64,000 bases of DNA from PALSA-129 sp050014595 (GCA_050014595.1 JBEKDA010000001.1:186001-250000); one strand, 5' to 3'; numbered from the stretch's first letter, positions 42,710 to 51,776 are shown. The notes: generated by a model not told the origin, from the sequence alone. Made by a program: numbers and translations.

Positions 42710-43920
42710 CAATTCTTCTCCAGCTCTCTCTGTAATAATCGTACTCGCTGGCGGGCCTGGAATTCCTGGTCGGGGCTCTTCCCGTTGCTCAGCGCGAGAA
42801 AGCGCTGGTAGGCTTCGAGCGCGGGCTTCAACTGTTTCGAATTGTCGAGCATGAGGGCGCGCAGGAACCAAGTCCCGGGAGTATCGTCGCCCAACTGGTG
42901 GGCGCGGTCGAAGGCTTCCAGGGAGTGCCCGAAGTCGTGGGCCAGATAGAGCATTCCGCCGAGTTCGGTCCAGGTCTTGGCTTCATCCGGTTTGAGCCGG
43001 GCGGCCAGGTTGAACTGGGCCGCGGCGGCGGCGTACTGCTTCCGGTCGCGCAGGGCCCGCGCGTACATCATGTGCACGTCGTAATTGGAGGGCTCTTCTG
43101 CGGCGGCTTTTTCGAGCAGCGGCAGCGCCTTGTCGAATTGTTCGGTGTACAGGTAAGCCACCGCCAGAACCACCCGATTCTCGACGGTGGGGCTTTTTTG
43201 GTATTGCCGCTCGAGCTGCGGTATGGCGTCGGCGTACTGCTGATTGGCCACCAGCAACTCGCCCAGGTGTTTCTCGACGTTGGCGTTATCCGGAAACTCG
43301 CGGAAGATGGCGATGGCGGCCGAGGGCTGGTGGCCTTCTTCGTAAAGCTGCGCCAATTCGAGCAGCGAATCGTGATAGCGGGGATCGAGCTGAACGGCCT
43401 GGCGGAAATGCGTGGCGGCATCAGCCAGGTTCCCCTGCTGCGCCAGCGCATGCGCCCATCCCAATTCTGCGGCGGCGGATTTCGGATCCGTCGCCAGGGC
43501 CGCGCGGTAGTTTTCGGCGGCCTTGTCGAGCGCGCCGGTTTGGAGCTGGGCTTCGGCCAGGTAATAGCGCGGGCGGAATTCGGCCGGCTTCTGGGAAACG
43601 GCGTCTTCGAACAGCGGGAGGGCTTCGGCCGGGTTCTTCCGGCGCATCAGCAGAATGCCGGCGTTGAGCTCGGCTTCATAAAGCGCCGGCTTGAGTTCGA
43701 GGGTCTTGCGGTATTCGGCCAGGCCTTCGGCATCGCGGTGCAGCATGCTGTAGGCTATGCCGAGATTGAAATGGGCGAAGTAATCGGCCGGATCGGCTGC
43801 GATGGCTTTGGTGAAGGCATCGGCGGCGGCTTGGTACTTGCCGCCTTCCAGGGCCTTCAGGCCCTCGGCGCTGAAATCGGGGGTTTGCAGGAGCAACAGA
43901 CAGGCCGCGGCAACCAGCAT
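42709..43920 (-). CDS. TPR-repeat protein, exported
   Basis: 403 residues. A short hydrophobic N-terminus (MLVAAACLLLLQTP) may be a signal or anchor. At least nine tetratricopeptide repeats follow (AADAFTKAIAADPADYFAHF, GLAEYRKTLELKPALYEAEL, AAENYRAALATDPKSAAAEL, ALPLLEKAAAEEPSNYDVHM and others). TPRs are protein-binding scaffolds. First gene of the coupled trio 43920-41616. TAGAAT lies 9 nt before the ATG, so the mRNA leader is nearly absent. The function of the trio is unknown; envelope assembly is a guess. Confidence 0.78.
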   Translation of the reverse strand: MLVAAACLLLLQTPDFSAEGLKALEGGKYQAAADAFTKAIAADPADYFAHFNLGIAYSMLHRDAEGLAEYRKTLELKPALYEAELNAGILLMRRKNPAEALPLFEDAVSQKPAEFRPRYYLAEAQLQTGALDKAAENYRAALATDPKSAAAELGWAHALAQQGNLADAATHFRQAVQLDPRYHDSLLELAQLYEEGHQPSAAIAIFREFPDNANVEKHLGELLVANQQYADAIPQLERQYQKSPTVENRVVLAVAYLYTEQFDKALPLLEKAAAEEPSNYDVHMMYARALRDRKQYAAAAAQFNLAARLKPDEAKTWTELGGMLYLAHDFGHSLEAFDRAHQLGDDTPGTWFLRALMLDNSKQLKPALEAYQRFLALSNGKSPDQEFQARQRVRLLQRELEKN

Positions 43921-43929
43921 ACTACTTCG

Positions 43930-43935
43930 ATTCTA
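43930..43935 (-). promoter_or_regulatory. -10 box (TAGAAT) 9 nt before the TPR gene
   Basis: Minus-strand TAGAAT followed by cgaagtagt and ATG. Transcription would start 1-3 nt before the start codon. Confidence 0.4.
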
Positions 43936-43976
43936 GTTCTTATGCCCGGCGGCTGCTCAGGCCGGAATGAGAATTC

Positions 43977-44531
43977 TCACTTCCTTCCGGGTGAAGTCAG
44001 AGGCGAAGTGGTGTCCTGCTTGGACGGGACGGGCATGGGCGCTTCGGGCGACTCGGCATTGAAATTGAGCGGAATATCGATCAACGCCGCGTGGTCGCCG
44101 GTCTCATCCAGGACGCGCAGTTTGTAATGGCGGGGCGCGACGTCGAAGACGATGTGGCCATCGAGGGACTCGGCCGGCTTGGCCTCGCGGAGGTAGCCGA
44201 TCCACTGGGACACGCCTTCACCGTTGGGAAGCTCATCGTACGAGTTACCCTGATCGTCTTGGATGGTCATGTTGGGAATGGCCATCTGCTCGCTGCCGCC
44301 GTTGACCGCGCTCAAGCGGACCAGGAAGAAGCGGTGCTCGGGGATCCGCACGTCGGCGCCGCTGCCCAGTTGGGTGAGCCATTGGGTCTCGAAGACGGTG
44401 TAAACCAAGTGTCCGACGCTCACGCGGTTTCCCATTTCGTAGGTCACGATCTTGGGTGCGCTCGGCGTGCAGCCGGTAAGCAGGCAGATGACAGCCGCAA
44501 GGGCAAGAGTGTAATGGAAATGACGCGACAT
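43977..44531 (-). CDS. DUF4352-like lipoprotein
   Basis: 184 residues with a clear lipobox, ICLLTGC (Cys21). The mature part reads like DUF4352/telomeric-repeat-binding-like immunoglobulin folds: VSVGHLVYTVFETQWLTQLG, HRFFLVRLSAVNGGSEQMAI, NMTIQDDQGNSYDEL, LDGHIVFDVAPRHYKLRVLD. This pattern is typical of surface lipoproteins of unknown role. A gagga ribosome site is present. It lies 99 nt after the Spy-like gene and may be the last gene of the sigma-factor cassette. Confidence 0.75.
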   Translation of the reverse strand: MSRHFHYTLALAAVICLLTGCTPSAPKIVTYEMGNRVSVGHLVYTVFETQWLTQLGSGADVRIPEHRFFLVRLSAVNGGSEQMAIPNMTIQDDQGNSYDELPNGEGVSQWIGYLREAKPAESLDGHIVFDVAPRHYKLRVLDETGDHAALIDIPLNFNAESPEAPMPVPSKQDTTSPLTSPGRK

Positions 44532-44630
44532 GGCAGCTCTATTTTCCTCGCGGAAGGCGGCTGTGTCAACCCATCGGTAGCCAGGTAGCCGGCTGGCGGG
44601 CCAGGCGCCGGGATCGGTGGCCCGGAGGGG

Positions 44631-45008
44631 CTAACGCTTTTGCTCCTGCAGCAGGCGTATGAATTTCTGGCGCTGTTCAGGGGTGAGGACCTGCTCGATA
44701 CGGCCGCGGCCTTCGCTGAGCACCGTACGGTAATACTGCCAGAAATCGTTGAGAATGGATTTGACCTGATCGGATTGGGCGGGGGTGAGGTCGAGTTCTT
44801 TTTGGAGGCGGTCAAAGTAGAGAGTTTGGCCCTGGGCGGTCTCGAAACTGGGCGGGCGGAGCCGGTTATGGACGCCGAAATCCATGACCAGGGCGCCGGC
44901 CAGGGCGCCACAAAGAAAGACCAGCGCGAGGCTGATGCCGGCGATGAGCCGGGGGTTCCACGCGCGTCCGAAGGTCGCCCGTTCGAGAATGCCAGGGCTA
45001 CTGCTCAT
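44631..45008 (-). CDS. Membrane-anchored Spy/CpxP-like (heavy-metal sensor) protein
   Basis: 125 residues. One TM helix at about 20-45 (PRLIAGISLALVFLCGALAGALVM) anchors a periplasmic helical hairpin. LQKELDLTPAQSDQVKSILND and EGRGRIEQVLTPEQRQKFIRLLQE carry the paired LTPxQ motifs of Spy/CpxP/CnrX proteins. These act as chaperones or as metal sensors that bind an anti-sigma factor. The gene overlaps the end of the anti-sigma gene by 11 nt. A sensory role upstream of the sigma factor is likely, as in CnrYXH, but metals are not proven. Confidence 0.8.
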   Translation of the reverse strand: MSSSPGILERATFGRAWNPRLIAGISLALVFLCGALAGALVMDFGVHNRLRPPSFETAQGQTLYFDRLQKELDLTPAQSDQVKSILNDFWQYYRTVLSEGRGRIEQVLTPEQRQKFIRLLQEQKR

Positions 45009-45459
45009 AGGCCGTCAAGGTGACCAGCATGTTGTCTTCGGCGCGCGCCGTTTCAAACGCCGGCGCGTTTTGCTGCGCCAGAATGGCTTCCGGGGAAGGA
45101 CCAACCTGAAGGCCGGCCTCGTGCGTCACCAGGTAACTGCCCATCACCGCCATCAAAAGCAGCGATGCGAACACCAGGCGGCGGCCGAAGGCCATGTCCA
45201 AACCCAACAGTCCCGCAAACCAGGGCGCCGGCTTGCTCCGGCCCACCTGCTCGACGACTCGGGTGTAGAAGCCCGGAGTGGGCTCGACAACTTCGTCCGC
45301 CCGCAGAGAAACGAACATCCCGGATAGATCCTGCATGGCGCGGACTTCTTCCCGGCACGAGGGACAGGCTGCCAGGTGCGCCTCGGTTTCCCGAAGAGTG
45401 CCCGGATCGAGCGAACCGGAGAGGTACTCCTCAAGACTTTCTATAATTACCGCGTGCAT
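44998..45459 (-). CDS. Zinc-finger anti-sigma factor
   Basis: 153 residues. The N-terminal anti-sigma domain has the zinc motif H-x3-C-x2-C (AHLAACPSCREEVRAM) preceded by LEEYLSGSLDPGTL. A TM helix follows at about 92-110 (RLVFASLLLMAVMGSYLV), with a 40-residue periplasmic tail. It should hold the ECF sigma encoded just upstream. The downstream Spy-like gene overlaps its 3' end. Confidence 0.88.
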   Translation of the reverse strand: MHAVIIESLEEYLSGSLDPGTLRETEAHLAACPSCREEVRAMQDLSGMFVSLRADEVVEPTPGFYTRVVEQVGRSKPAPWFAGLLGLDMAFGRRLVFASLLLMAVMGSYLVTHEAGLQVGPSPEAILAQQNAPAFETARAEDNMLVTLTAYEQ

Positions 45460-45542
45460 AAGCTTCTTCCCTTACGAACATGTACCACCACACCAGAAAC
45501 CTGCCCCGTTGCGGGTCTGCCGCCCGCTTGGGGAACCCAAAT

Positions 45543-46208
45543 TCATCCAGCCACCAAACCGGGAGCGCGATCCAGCCGCTGGGCCGCTTTCACCAGCCGT
45601 TGCCGCGCACGAAACAACTTTACCTTGATGGTGTTCTCGTTCATCCCCGTCTTTTCCGCCAGTTCCTCCACAGAAAATCCTTCGACTTCTTTCAGTATCA
45701 ATAACATACGGTCCTCTTCCGAGACCCGGCTGAGGAGCTTCTGAACGTAATCGCGGCGCGCCAGATCGGTATCCGCGGAAACCTGGCGGTTGACGCTCGG
45801 CTCGGTGTTTTCGACCCGCCGGACCTCATCTTCACTGAGGTCGCTTTCATAAACCAGCTTGCGCACTTTCCGCTTGCGGAGGTAATCGAAGCACTCGTTG
45901 ACCGTGATTTTATAGATCCAGGTGATCAGGGAGCTACGGAAATCAAAGCTCCGCAGAGACAGGTAAACCTTGGCAAACACTTGCTGTGCAATATCTTCCA
46001 CGTCGTTGCGTTGGCGGACGATGCCGTGGATAATGGCAAATACCTTGGACTGATAATGGTCCACGATTTCGCCGAATGCGGTTTCGTCGCCCGCCTGGGC
46101 TCTGCCGACCAAGGCGCCTTCCGAGGTGTTCTGGTAGTCCACTCTGTATTTCGCCGCAATTTCGCTACCGAACCCCGGAAGTGTGAGAGCGCCAGTCAGT
46201 GTTCCCAT
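45543..46208 (-). CDS. ECF-type RNA polymerase sigma factor
   Basis: 221 residues. Region 2 is at about 35-105 (FGEIVDHYQSKVFAIIHGIV, VEDIAQQVFAKVYLSLRSFD, LITWIYKITVNECFDYLRKR). Region 4 is at about 155-205 (LLSRVSEEDRMLLILKEVEG, FSVEELAEKTGMNENTIKVK). A ~30-residue N-terminal extension precedes region 2; ATG alternatives inside it are possible. An anti-sigma factor and a Spy-like protein follow on the same strand (83-nt gap), so this is a cell-envelope stress cassette. Confidence 0.92.
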   Translation of the reverse strand: MGTLTGALTLPGFGSEIAAKYRVDYQNTSEGALVGRAQAGDETAFGEIVDHYQSKVFAIIHGIVRQRNDVEDIAQQVFAKVYLSLRSFDFRSSLITWIYKITVNECFDYLRKRKVRKLVYESDLSEDEVRRVENTEPSVNRQVSADTDLARRDYVQKLLSRVSEEDRMLLILKEVEGFSVEELAEKTGMNENTIKVKLFRARQRLVKAAQRLDRAPGLVAG

Positions 46209-46362
46209 ACACCGATTCGGACGTTCCCCGTCGAGTCCGGGTTTCAGCTACCTGCTGTTTCGCTTACCATTCTGCCAGAAGGCGGCCCGAAAGGCATCCC
46301 CGCCGTTCAAGCCGGCTTTTTCGCGACCGGCAGGCCGGGATGAGCATCCAACTGATTGGCTG

Positions 46363-46390
46363 TGGACTTATCCGGTCCTATTTGTATAAT
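46363..46390 (+). promoter_or_regulatory. Promoter of the A-type Fe-S carrier gene
   Basis: TGGACT (46363-46368), 16-bp spacer, TATAAT (46385-46390). The leader to the ATG at 46431 is about 33 nt, an ordinary sigma70-type layout in contrast to the near-leaderless genes nearby. Confidence 0.55.
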
Positions 46391-46430
46391 GGGATCGAGC
46401 ACAGACTTGGTTTTGAGGAGTTTAAGACGC

Positions 46431-46754
46431 ATGGTGCAAATAACGGAAAAAGCGGTCAGCAAGGTCAAGGAGATCATGTCATCGCAGGAACCGGCCCCGG
46501 CAGGACTGCGCATCGCGGTCGTGGGCGGCGGCTGTTCCGGATTCAGCTATTCGATGGCCTTCGAAAACACGCCGAATATGCTGGATAAGACGTACAACTT
46601 CGGTGACTTAAAGGTCTTCATCGACCAGGCCAGCCTGCTTTACCTGGACGGCGCGGAAGTTGACTTCGTGGAAACCCTGGAGGGTTCCGGCTTCAAGTTC
46701 AACAACCCCCAGGTGAAGTCCACGTGCGGCTGCGGCAGTTCCTTCCAGGTCTAA
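46431..46754 (+). CDS. A-type iron-sulfur cluster carrier (HesB/IscA/ErpA)
   Basis: 107 residues from the ATG at 46431. The three cluster-binding cysteines are in the expected places: GGGCSGFSYSMAF and the C-terminal STCGCGSSF. FVETLEGSGFKFNNPQ is the family signature. It carries Fe-S clusters to apo-proteins. No isc or suf genes are adjacent. An in-frame ATG at 46356 would overlap the promoter and is rejected. Confidence 0.95.
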   Translation: MVQITEKAVSKVKEIMSSQEPAPAGLRIAVVGGGCSGFSYSMAFENTPNMLDKTYNFGDLKVFIDQASLLYLDGAEVDFVETLEGSGFKFNNPQVKSTCGCGSSFQV

Positions 46755-46882
46755 GCCAACCGCGAACCGGTGAGTTTCGGGGCGTTTCCTCGGCGCAAGG
46801 GGAAGCGCCCTTTTTCGTTGGTGTACCGATCTTGTACGACACCGGGACCTGGGCAGGAAAGAGAGTCCCCGATGTCGGCGCT

Positions 46883-47131
46883 TTACTGGCCTTCCAGATG
46901 GTCGAGCCGCTGCTCGTGGGCTTCGGCGATGTGGGCGAGCCGGTTAATGAATTTGTCGGTCTGGCTCATCAGGGCGGCGAGTTTTGCGATGTCGGCGGTC
47001 ACCTGTTGAAGTCGTTCGTCGTTCTTGAGTTGCGCAGCGGCGATGAGTTCGACGGTTTGTGTGAGCGCTTCGTGCCGTTCGGTGAGCCGATCCAGTCGTT
47101 GGTCGATGTTGGGTGGGTTGGCGTCGTTCAT
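46883..47131 (-). CDS. Small coiled-coil protein
   Basis: 82 residues from the ATG at 47131 (MNDANPPNIDQRLDRLTERH), preceded by ggagagaggag. Almost entirely heptad-like: RLDRLTERHEALTQTVELIA, LQQVTADIAKLAALM, FINRLAHIAEAHEQRLDHLE. Such short proteins are common in Acidobacteriota genomes and have no known role. It is transcribed divergently from the M16 protease gene. Confidence 0.6.
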   Translation of the reverse strand: MNDANPPNIDQRLDRLTERHEALTQTVELIAAAQLKNDERLQQVTADIAKLAALMSQTDKFINRLAHIAEAHEQRLDHLEGQ

Positions 47132-47255
47132 GAAGCCGTGGCGTGCTCCTCTCTCCATGTTACTTCACCACCAACTTGTTCGGCGGAGCGGCCCTGCCTC
47201 TTGGGGCTAGCCGCCGGATTTCTTTCGTGACCTCCTTCCTGCTTCTTCGTCCTGC

Positions 47256-47261
47256 TATAAT
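47256..47261 (+). promoter_or_regulatory. TATAAT box 9 nt before the M16 protease gene
   Basis: Consensus TATAAT, then ccgggaaaa and ATG (47271). Transcription would start about 2 nt before the start codon. No TTGACA is evident 17 bp upstream. Confidence 0.5.
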
Positions 47262-47270
47262 CCGGGAAAA

Positions 47271-50033
47271 ATGCCTGAAAGGTCTCTTATGTTTCGTAAC
47301 GCGCGATTTAGATCTATAGGTTTGATTGCCGGGCTGCTGTTGGCGGCCGTGGCATATTCGCAATCCTTGCCGCAGGGCGTTCAACTGGTCACCAAGGTGG
47401 AAGGGATCACCGAGTACACTCTGCCCAACGGCTTGCACTTCCTCTTGTTCCCGGATGCCTCGCAGCCCAAGGTGACGGTCAATATCACCTACCTGGTGGG
47501 GTCGCGGTTCGAAGGGTATGGCGAGACCGGCATGGCGCACCTTCTGGAGCACATGAATTTCATCCAGACCAAAACGCGCACCAACATCAAGAAAGAAATC
47601 ACGGACCACGGCGCGCAATTTAACGGCACCACCGATTACGACCGCACCAACTACTTCGAGACGGTCAACTCGACCGACGAGAATTTGAAGTGGGCGCTGG
47701 AACTGGAAGCCGACCGGATGATCGACACGCGCATCGAGAAAGCGCTGCTGGACAAGGAAATGACGGTGGTGCGCAACGAATTCGAGGCGGGCGAGAACGA
47801 CCCGGGCAACATCCTGTCCGAGCGGGTGATGGAAAGCGCTTATCTCTGGCACGCCTACGGGCACCCGGTGATCGGCAACAAGTCCGACATCGAAAAGGTG
47901 CCGATCGAGAATCTGGCGGCCTTTTACAAGAAATACTACCAGCCGGACAATGCACTGCTGCTGGTGGCGGGGAAGTTCGACGAAGCCAAGGCGCTGGCGT
48001 GGATCGTTGAGGATTTCGCGAAAATCCCGCGGCCGGAACGCAAGCTGGAAGCCACCTACACAGTGGAACCGACGCAGGACGGCGAGCGTTCCGTAACCCT
48101 GCGGCGCGTGGGCGATACGCAGTACCTCATGGCGTTGTACCATACGCCGGCGGCGACGCACCCGGATGACGCGGCTGTGCAGGTGCTGGCCGGCGTGCTG
48201 GGCGACACTCCCTCGGGACGGCTCTATAAGGCCCTGGTGGATAACAAGAAGGCCGTCGAAGCCAATATGGGCTCGGAGGAACGGCACGACCCCGGCTTCA
48301 TCATGGCTACCGCGCAATTGCAGCCCGGCCAATCCATCGACGAGGCGCGCAAAATCCTGCTCGACACCGTCGAAGGGTTCGTGAAAGAACCGCCTTCCAA
48401 GGAAGAAGTGGACCGCGTGAAAACGCGGTTGCTCAAGAACATCGAACTGGCCATGGCGAATTCGCAATATGTGGCGATGATGCTGACGGAATACGCGGCG
48501 CAGGGCGATTGGCGCATGCTGTTCCTGGAGCGCGACCGCATCAAGCAGGTGACGCCCGATGATGTCTTGCGCGTGGCCAAAGCCTACCTGAAAGAATCCA
48601 ACCGCACGCTGGGAGAATTCATTCCCACCAAGGCGCCCGACCGCGCCGAGATTCCGGTTACGCCCGAACTGGCGGCCACGTTCAAGGATTTTAAAGGCGG
48701 CGAGGCGGTGGCGGCGGGCGAAGTTTTCGACCCTTCCAACGCCAATATCGATAGCCGGGTGACACGCGGCAAAATGGCCAACGGCCTGAAGGTGACGCTG
48801 CTGCCCAAGAAGAACCGGGGCGGCACGGTGCTGGCCACCCTGGTGGTGCGGTTCGGCGATGAGAAGACGCTGTTCGGCAAGCCGGCGGTGGCGCAACTGG
48901 TCGGCGCGGTGCTGATGCGCGGCACGAAGAACAAATCGCGGCAACAGATCCAGGATGAGATGGACAAGCTGAAAGCGCAGATCAACGTGTCGGGCGGAGT
49001 GAACAGCGCTTCGGCGAACATTCAGACGGTGGAAGCCAACCTGCCGGGCGCGCTGAAACTGGCGGCTGAGATCCTGCGCGAGCCGTCGTTCCCGGAAAGC
49101 GAGTTCGAGCAGGTGCGGCAACAGTTGATCGCCAATATCGAGGAAGGCCGCAGCGAGCCGCAAGTGCTGGCGGTGCAGGGATTCGAGCGGCGCATCAACA
49201 GCATCTACCCGCGCGGCGACGTGCGCTATGTGGGAACCGTGGACGAACAGATCGAAGACCTGAAGAAAGTGACTCTCGACGAGGCGAAGAGGTTTTACCA
49301 GCAGTTCTATGGCGCTTCCGAGGGCGAGTTCACCGTGGTGGGGCAGTTCGACAAGGCCGAAATTCAGAAACTCGGCGAGGATCTCATCGGGAATTGGAAA
49401 GGCGCGGCTCCGTATGCCCGCATCCTTTCGCCCTACCGGTTGATCTCGCCGGAGAACGTCAAGATCGAAACTCCCGACAAGCAGAATGCGCTGTCGGTAA
49501 GCGGCCAGATGTTCAAGATGTCGGATGAAGACCCGGATTATCCGGCGATGATCATGGCCAATTACATCCTGGGCGGGACGTTCTCTGCCCGCCTGGTGAC
49601 GCGCATCCGCCACAAGGAAGGGCTGAGCTACGGAGTGGGGTCGCAGATCAACGTGCCCACCAAGGACGATGGAGCCACCTTCGTTGCCTTTGCCATCAGC
49701 AACCCGGAGAATGCGCCCAAGGTGGAGGCGAGCTTGATGGACGAAGTGGCGCTCACCATCAAGGGAGGCTTCACGTCGGAAGAACTGGCGGCGGCCAAAA
49801 AGGCGTGGGCCGAGGAACGCCTGGTGGGCCGTTCGCAGGATGGTTCGCTGGTCGGGCTGCTGACGGCGCGGGCGCGCTGGGGGCGGACCATGCAGTTCGA
49901 CCAGGACCTGGAAAGCAAAGTCGCCGCGCTGACGCTCGACCAGGTGTCGGCGGCGCTCGGAAAAGCCATCAGCGCGGCCAGACTCATCTACGTCAAGGCC
50001 GGCGATTTCAAAAAGGCCGGCGTGTATCAGTAG
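47271..50033 (+). CDS. Secreted M16-family zinc protease, two-domain
   Basis: 920 residues with a signal peptide after a basic start (FRSIGLIAGLLLAAVAYSQS). The inverted zinc motif HxxEH is at H90-E93-H94 (MAHLLEHMNF), with a distal Glu in NEFEAGENDPGN. Two M16 halves, each with an active-type and an inactive-type domain, span about 50-460 and 500-910. This matches the pitrilysin/PqqL-type secreted enzymes that degrade peptides inside a clam-shell chamber. An internal ATG at residue 7 (FRNARFRS) is an alternative start. Confidence 0.93.
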   Translation: MPERSLMFRNARFRSIGLIAGLLLAAVAYSQSLPQGVQLVTKVEGITEYTLPNGLHFLLFPDASQPKVTVNITYLVGSRFEGYGETGMAHLLEHMNFIQTKTRTNIKKEITDHGAQFNGTTDYDRTNYFETVNSTDENLKWALELEADRMIDTRIEKALLDKEMTVVRNEFEAGENDPGNILSERVMESAYLWHAYGHPVIGNKSDIEKVPIENLAAFYKKYYQPDNALLLVAGKFDEAKALAWIVEDFAKIPRPERKLEATYTVEPTQDGERSVTLRRVGDTQYLMALYHTPAATHPDDAAVQVLAGVLGDTPSGRLYKALVDNKKAVEANMGSEERHDPGFIMATAQLQPGQSIDEARKILLDTVEGFVKEPPSKEEVDRVKTRLLKNIELAMANSQYVAMMLTEYAAQGDWRMLFLERDRIKQVTPDDVLRVAKAYLKESNRTLGEFIPTKAPDRAEIPVTPELAATFKDFKGGEAVAAGEVFDPSNANIDSRVTRGKMANGLKVTLLPKKNRGGTVLATLVVRFGDEKTLFGKPAVAQLVGAVLMRGTKNKSRQQIQDEMDKLKAQINVSGGVNSASANIQTVEANLPGALKLAAEILREPSFPESEFEQVRQQLIANIEEGRSEPQVLAVQGFERRINSIYPRGDVRYVGTVDEQIEDLKKVTLDEAKRFYQQFYGASEGEFTVVGQFDKAEIQKLGEDLIGNWKGAAPYARILSPYRLISPENVKIETPDKQNALSVSGQMFKMSDEDPDYPAMIMANYILGGTFSARLVTRIRHKEGLSYGVGSQINVPTKDDGATFVAFAISNPENAPKVEASLMDEVALTIKGGFTSEELAAAKKAWAEERLVGRSQDGSLVGLLTARARWGRTMQFDQDLESKVAALTLDQVSAALGKAISAARLIYVKAGDFKKAGVYQ

Positions 50034-50050
50034 CCGACGTCTCCAAACCG

Positions 50051-50084
50051 GGCCGCGACTTGTCGCAGCACCGTGAGGGAGCGG
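50051..50084. repeat. Diverged copy of the GCCGCGAC/GTGAGGGAGCGG repeat
   Basis: GGCCGCGACTTGTCGCAGCA continues with CCGTGAGGGAGCGG. It shares the CGTGAGGGAG core with sites at 36301, 51690 and 61985. It lies directly downstream of the M16 protease stop. Confidence 0.5.
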
Positions 50085-50240
50085 AGGTCCGGCGGCGCGA
50101 ACCTGTGGTTCAACGTCTTAGAGGACCGGTTTCTTGCCGCTGGAAGGCGGAGGAAGCCGCCTTCGCTCCGCCGATTCAGTTGGGCACCGAGGGGCATTGG
50201 CAGGTTGTGAAGCCGACGGCCGAGTGGCAGAACCTGCATT

Positions 50241-51593
50241 ATGAAATCGAGAGTTTCGAGAGACGTCTCGGGAACAAAGTTCCGCTGCGCGCTGGCCATG
50301 GTCGCAATCCACTCCGCGCTGGCGCAGTCTCCGATACCGCCGGACGAAGCCGCGGCCGCGCGCGCGGCGCTGATTCCGCACACCGGCGAGCGCACGCTGC
50401 GCTGTCGAGTGGAGCCGATTGTCCCCTCCCCGCTGTATACCGTTCCGGAAATCGCGGCCGGCTTCACCTATTCCCTGCCGCTGGCGCAATATGGAAACAG
50501 CCGGCCCGAGCATGGCTGGTCGGTGGTCGCCGGTTTCAGCCCCGACGGGGGCGCGGAGAACTATTTCAGCGGACACATCGACATGCCCGCCCCCGGTCCG
50601 GATACGGCCTCAGGGAACTGGGCTTACTGGGTTGGGCTCGGGACTTACTCCGTAAGATTGGCCGTCTCCGACGATCTGGGCGGCGTATGCCGCAAGGAAT
50701 GGACCATCACCGTTCGCAAGTGGCCCGAGTCTGCCCGCACTTGGGCCGGCGTTTTTATTCCGGCAAACCCACCCCCGGATTTTGACATCCGCACCCAGAT
50801 CTTCTTATCGCGTCCGAAATTTCACCCGGGCACAGCGGGCGGAGTAGTGCGAGTGCCAGCCCGCAAGGACGAGCCCACTGCCGGGCCGCCCGCGCAACGC
50901 ATCACGATTCTGATGGACGTCCCTGCCGACCCACGGGGGCAGCTCGAAGTGCTCGACGCGTTCGAGGCTCTCCTGGCGCGAATGCCCGCGCAGTCCGTTC
51001 GGCTTGTGGTATTCAGTCTCGCGGAGGGCCATGAGATTCTGCGGCAGGACAATTTCCAGCCGGCTTCGCTGGGACAGGTGAAGGCAGCGGTGGTCGCATC
51101 CACCGGATACCGGGCCGTGGATGTCGCGGAATTGCAAGCGCACCCGGTCCTCGGTCCCGCGGAGCTGCTCGATACCTTAGTCCAGCGGGAAACTCGCGAA
51201 GCGCAGCGGTCCGACGCCGTCCTCTTCCTCGGAATGGGTCTTGGCACGACAGTCGGCCCGGCCTTCCGGCTGTCCGCGGAACTGCCGCGTTCGGCGCCGC
51301 CGTTTTCCTATATACAGCTGATCAGAGCCCCGGACCCAGATGCTGTTAACGTTATCGTGAGAGCAGCGATTCCCCACCCCGGAGCGCCCGCGTCCTCCCC
51401 GAGTGAACGCGCTCCCCAACGGAGAAACATCTCGTTTGAAGAGCAGATAGCCAGGAATGTCCAACTCCGGCGCAATCCCATCCCCTGGGTGGTGAAGAAG
51501 CTGAACGGAAAGAGCATCGCCGTCGATGTCGACAAGGAGTTCGACCAGGCGGTGGAAAAGGTCTGGAAGACTCTTCCGGCCAGCCGGCAATGA
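50241..51593 (+). CDS. Secreted protein of unknown function
   Basis: 450 residues. The N-terminus (MKSRVSRDVSGTKFRCALAM) may carry a weak signal peptide ending near HSALAQ. Residues 60-160 have an Ig/PKD-like look (AGFTYSLPLAQYGNSRPEHG, YSVRLAVSDDLGGVCRKEWTITVR). Residues 220-370 resemble a VWA-like alpha/beta segment (QRITILMDVPADPRGQLEVL, SVRLVVFSLAEGHEILR, SDAVLFLGMGLGTTVG), with a partial DxS-type region. I cannot name it. It follows the M16 protease gene after 207 bp of repeat-bearing spacer. Confidence 0.6.
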   Translation: MKSRVSRDVSGTKFRCALAMVAIHSALAQSPIPPDEAAAARAALIPHTGERTLRCRVEPIVPSPLYTVPEIAAGFTYSLPLAQYGNSRPEHGWSVVAGFSPDGGAENYFSGHIDMPAPGPDTASGNWAYWVGLGTYSVRLAVSDDLGGVCRKEWTITVRKWPESARTWAGVFIPANPPPDFDIRTQIFLSRPKFHPGTAGGVVRVPARKDEPTAGPPAQRITILMDVPADPRGQLEVLDAFEALLARMPAQSVRLVVFSLAEGHEILRQDNFQPASLGQVKAAVVASTGYRAVDVAELQAHPVLGPAELLDTLVQRETREAQRSDAVLFLGMGLGTTVGPAFRLSAELPRSAPPFSYIQLIRAPDPDAVNVIVRAAIPHPGAPASSPSERAPQRRNISFEEQIARNVQLRRNPIPWVVKKLNGKSIAVDVDKEFDQAVEKVWKTLPASRQ

Positions 51594-51639
51594 CCCTGGC
51601 CCATATAGGCAACAAGGATCATCGCGGCTTTCAGACCTT

Positions 51640-51776
51640 AGTACGTCACTTCAGAAGTTCGCTAACGCATCAAAGACCGCTTCCTAACGCGCGCGGCTCC
51701 GATCCGAGCCGCGACCGTGAGGGAGGGATCTTCGCAGAATACGAGAGTGTATTTATGAAACGGTGTACTTAGTAAT
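51640..51776. repeat. About 140-bp dispersed repeat, copy 1
   Basis: Aligns along its length with 61926-62067. Shared words include ACGCGCGCGGCTC, GAGCCGCGACCGT and AGGGAG, a GTGTATTT block, and the identical 3' end GGTGTACTTAGTAAT. The centre (CGGCTCCGATCCGAGCCG) is a palindrome. The right end overlaps the stop codon of the DDAH-like gene. Confidence 0.7.

Noticed and set aside
47160..49613. An 817-codon minus-strand frame
   Set aside because: Antisense to the M16 protease gene, which has the full HxxEH motif and family sequence.
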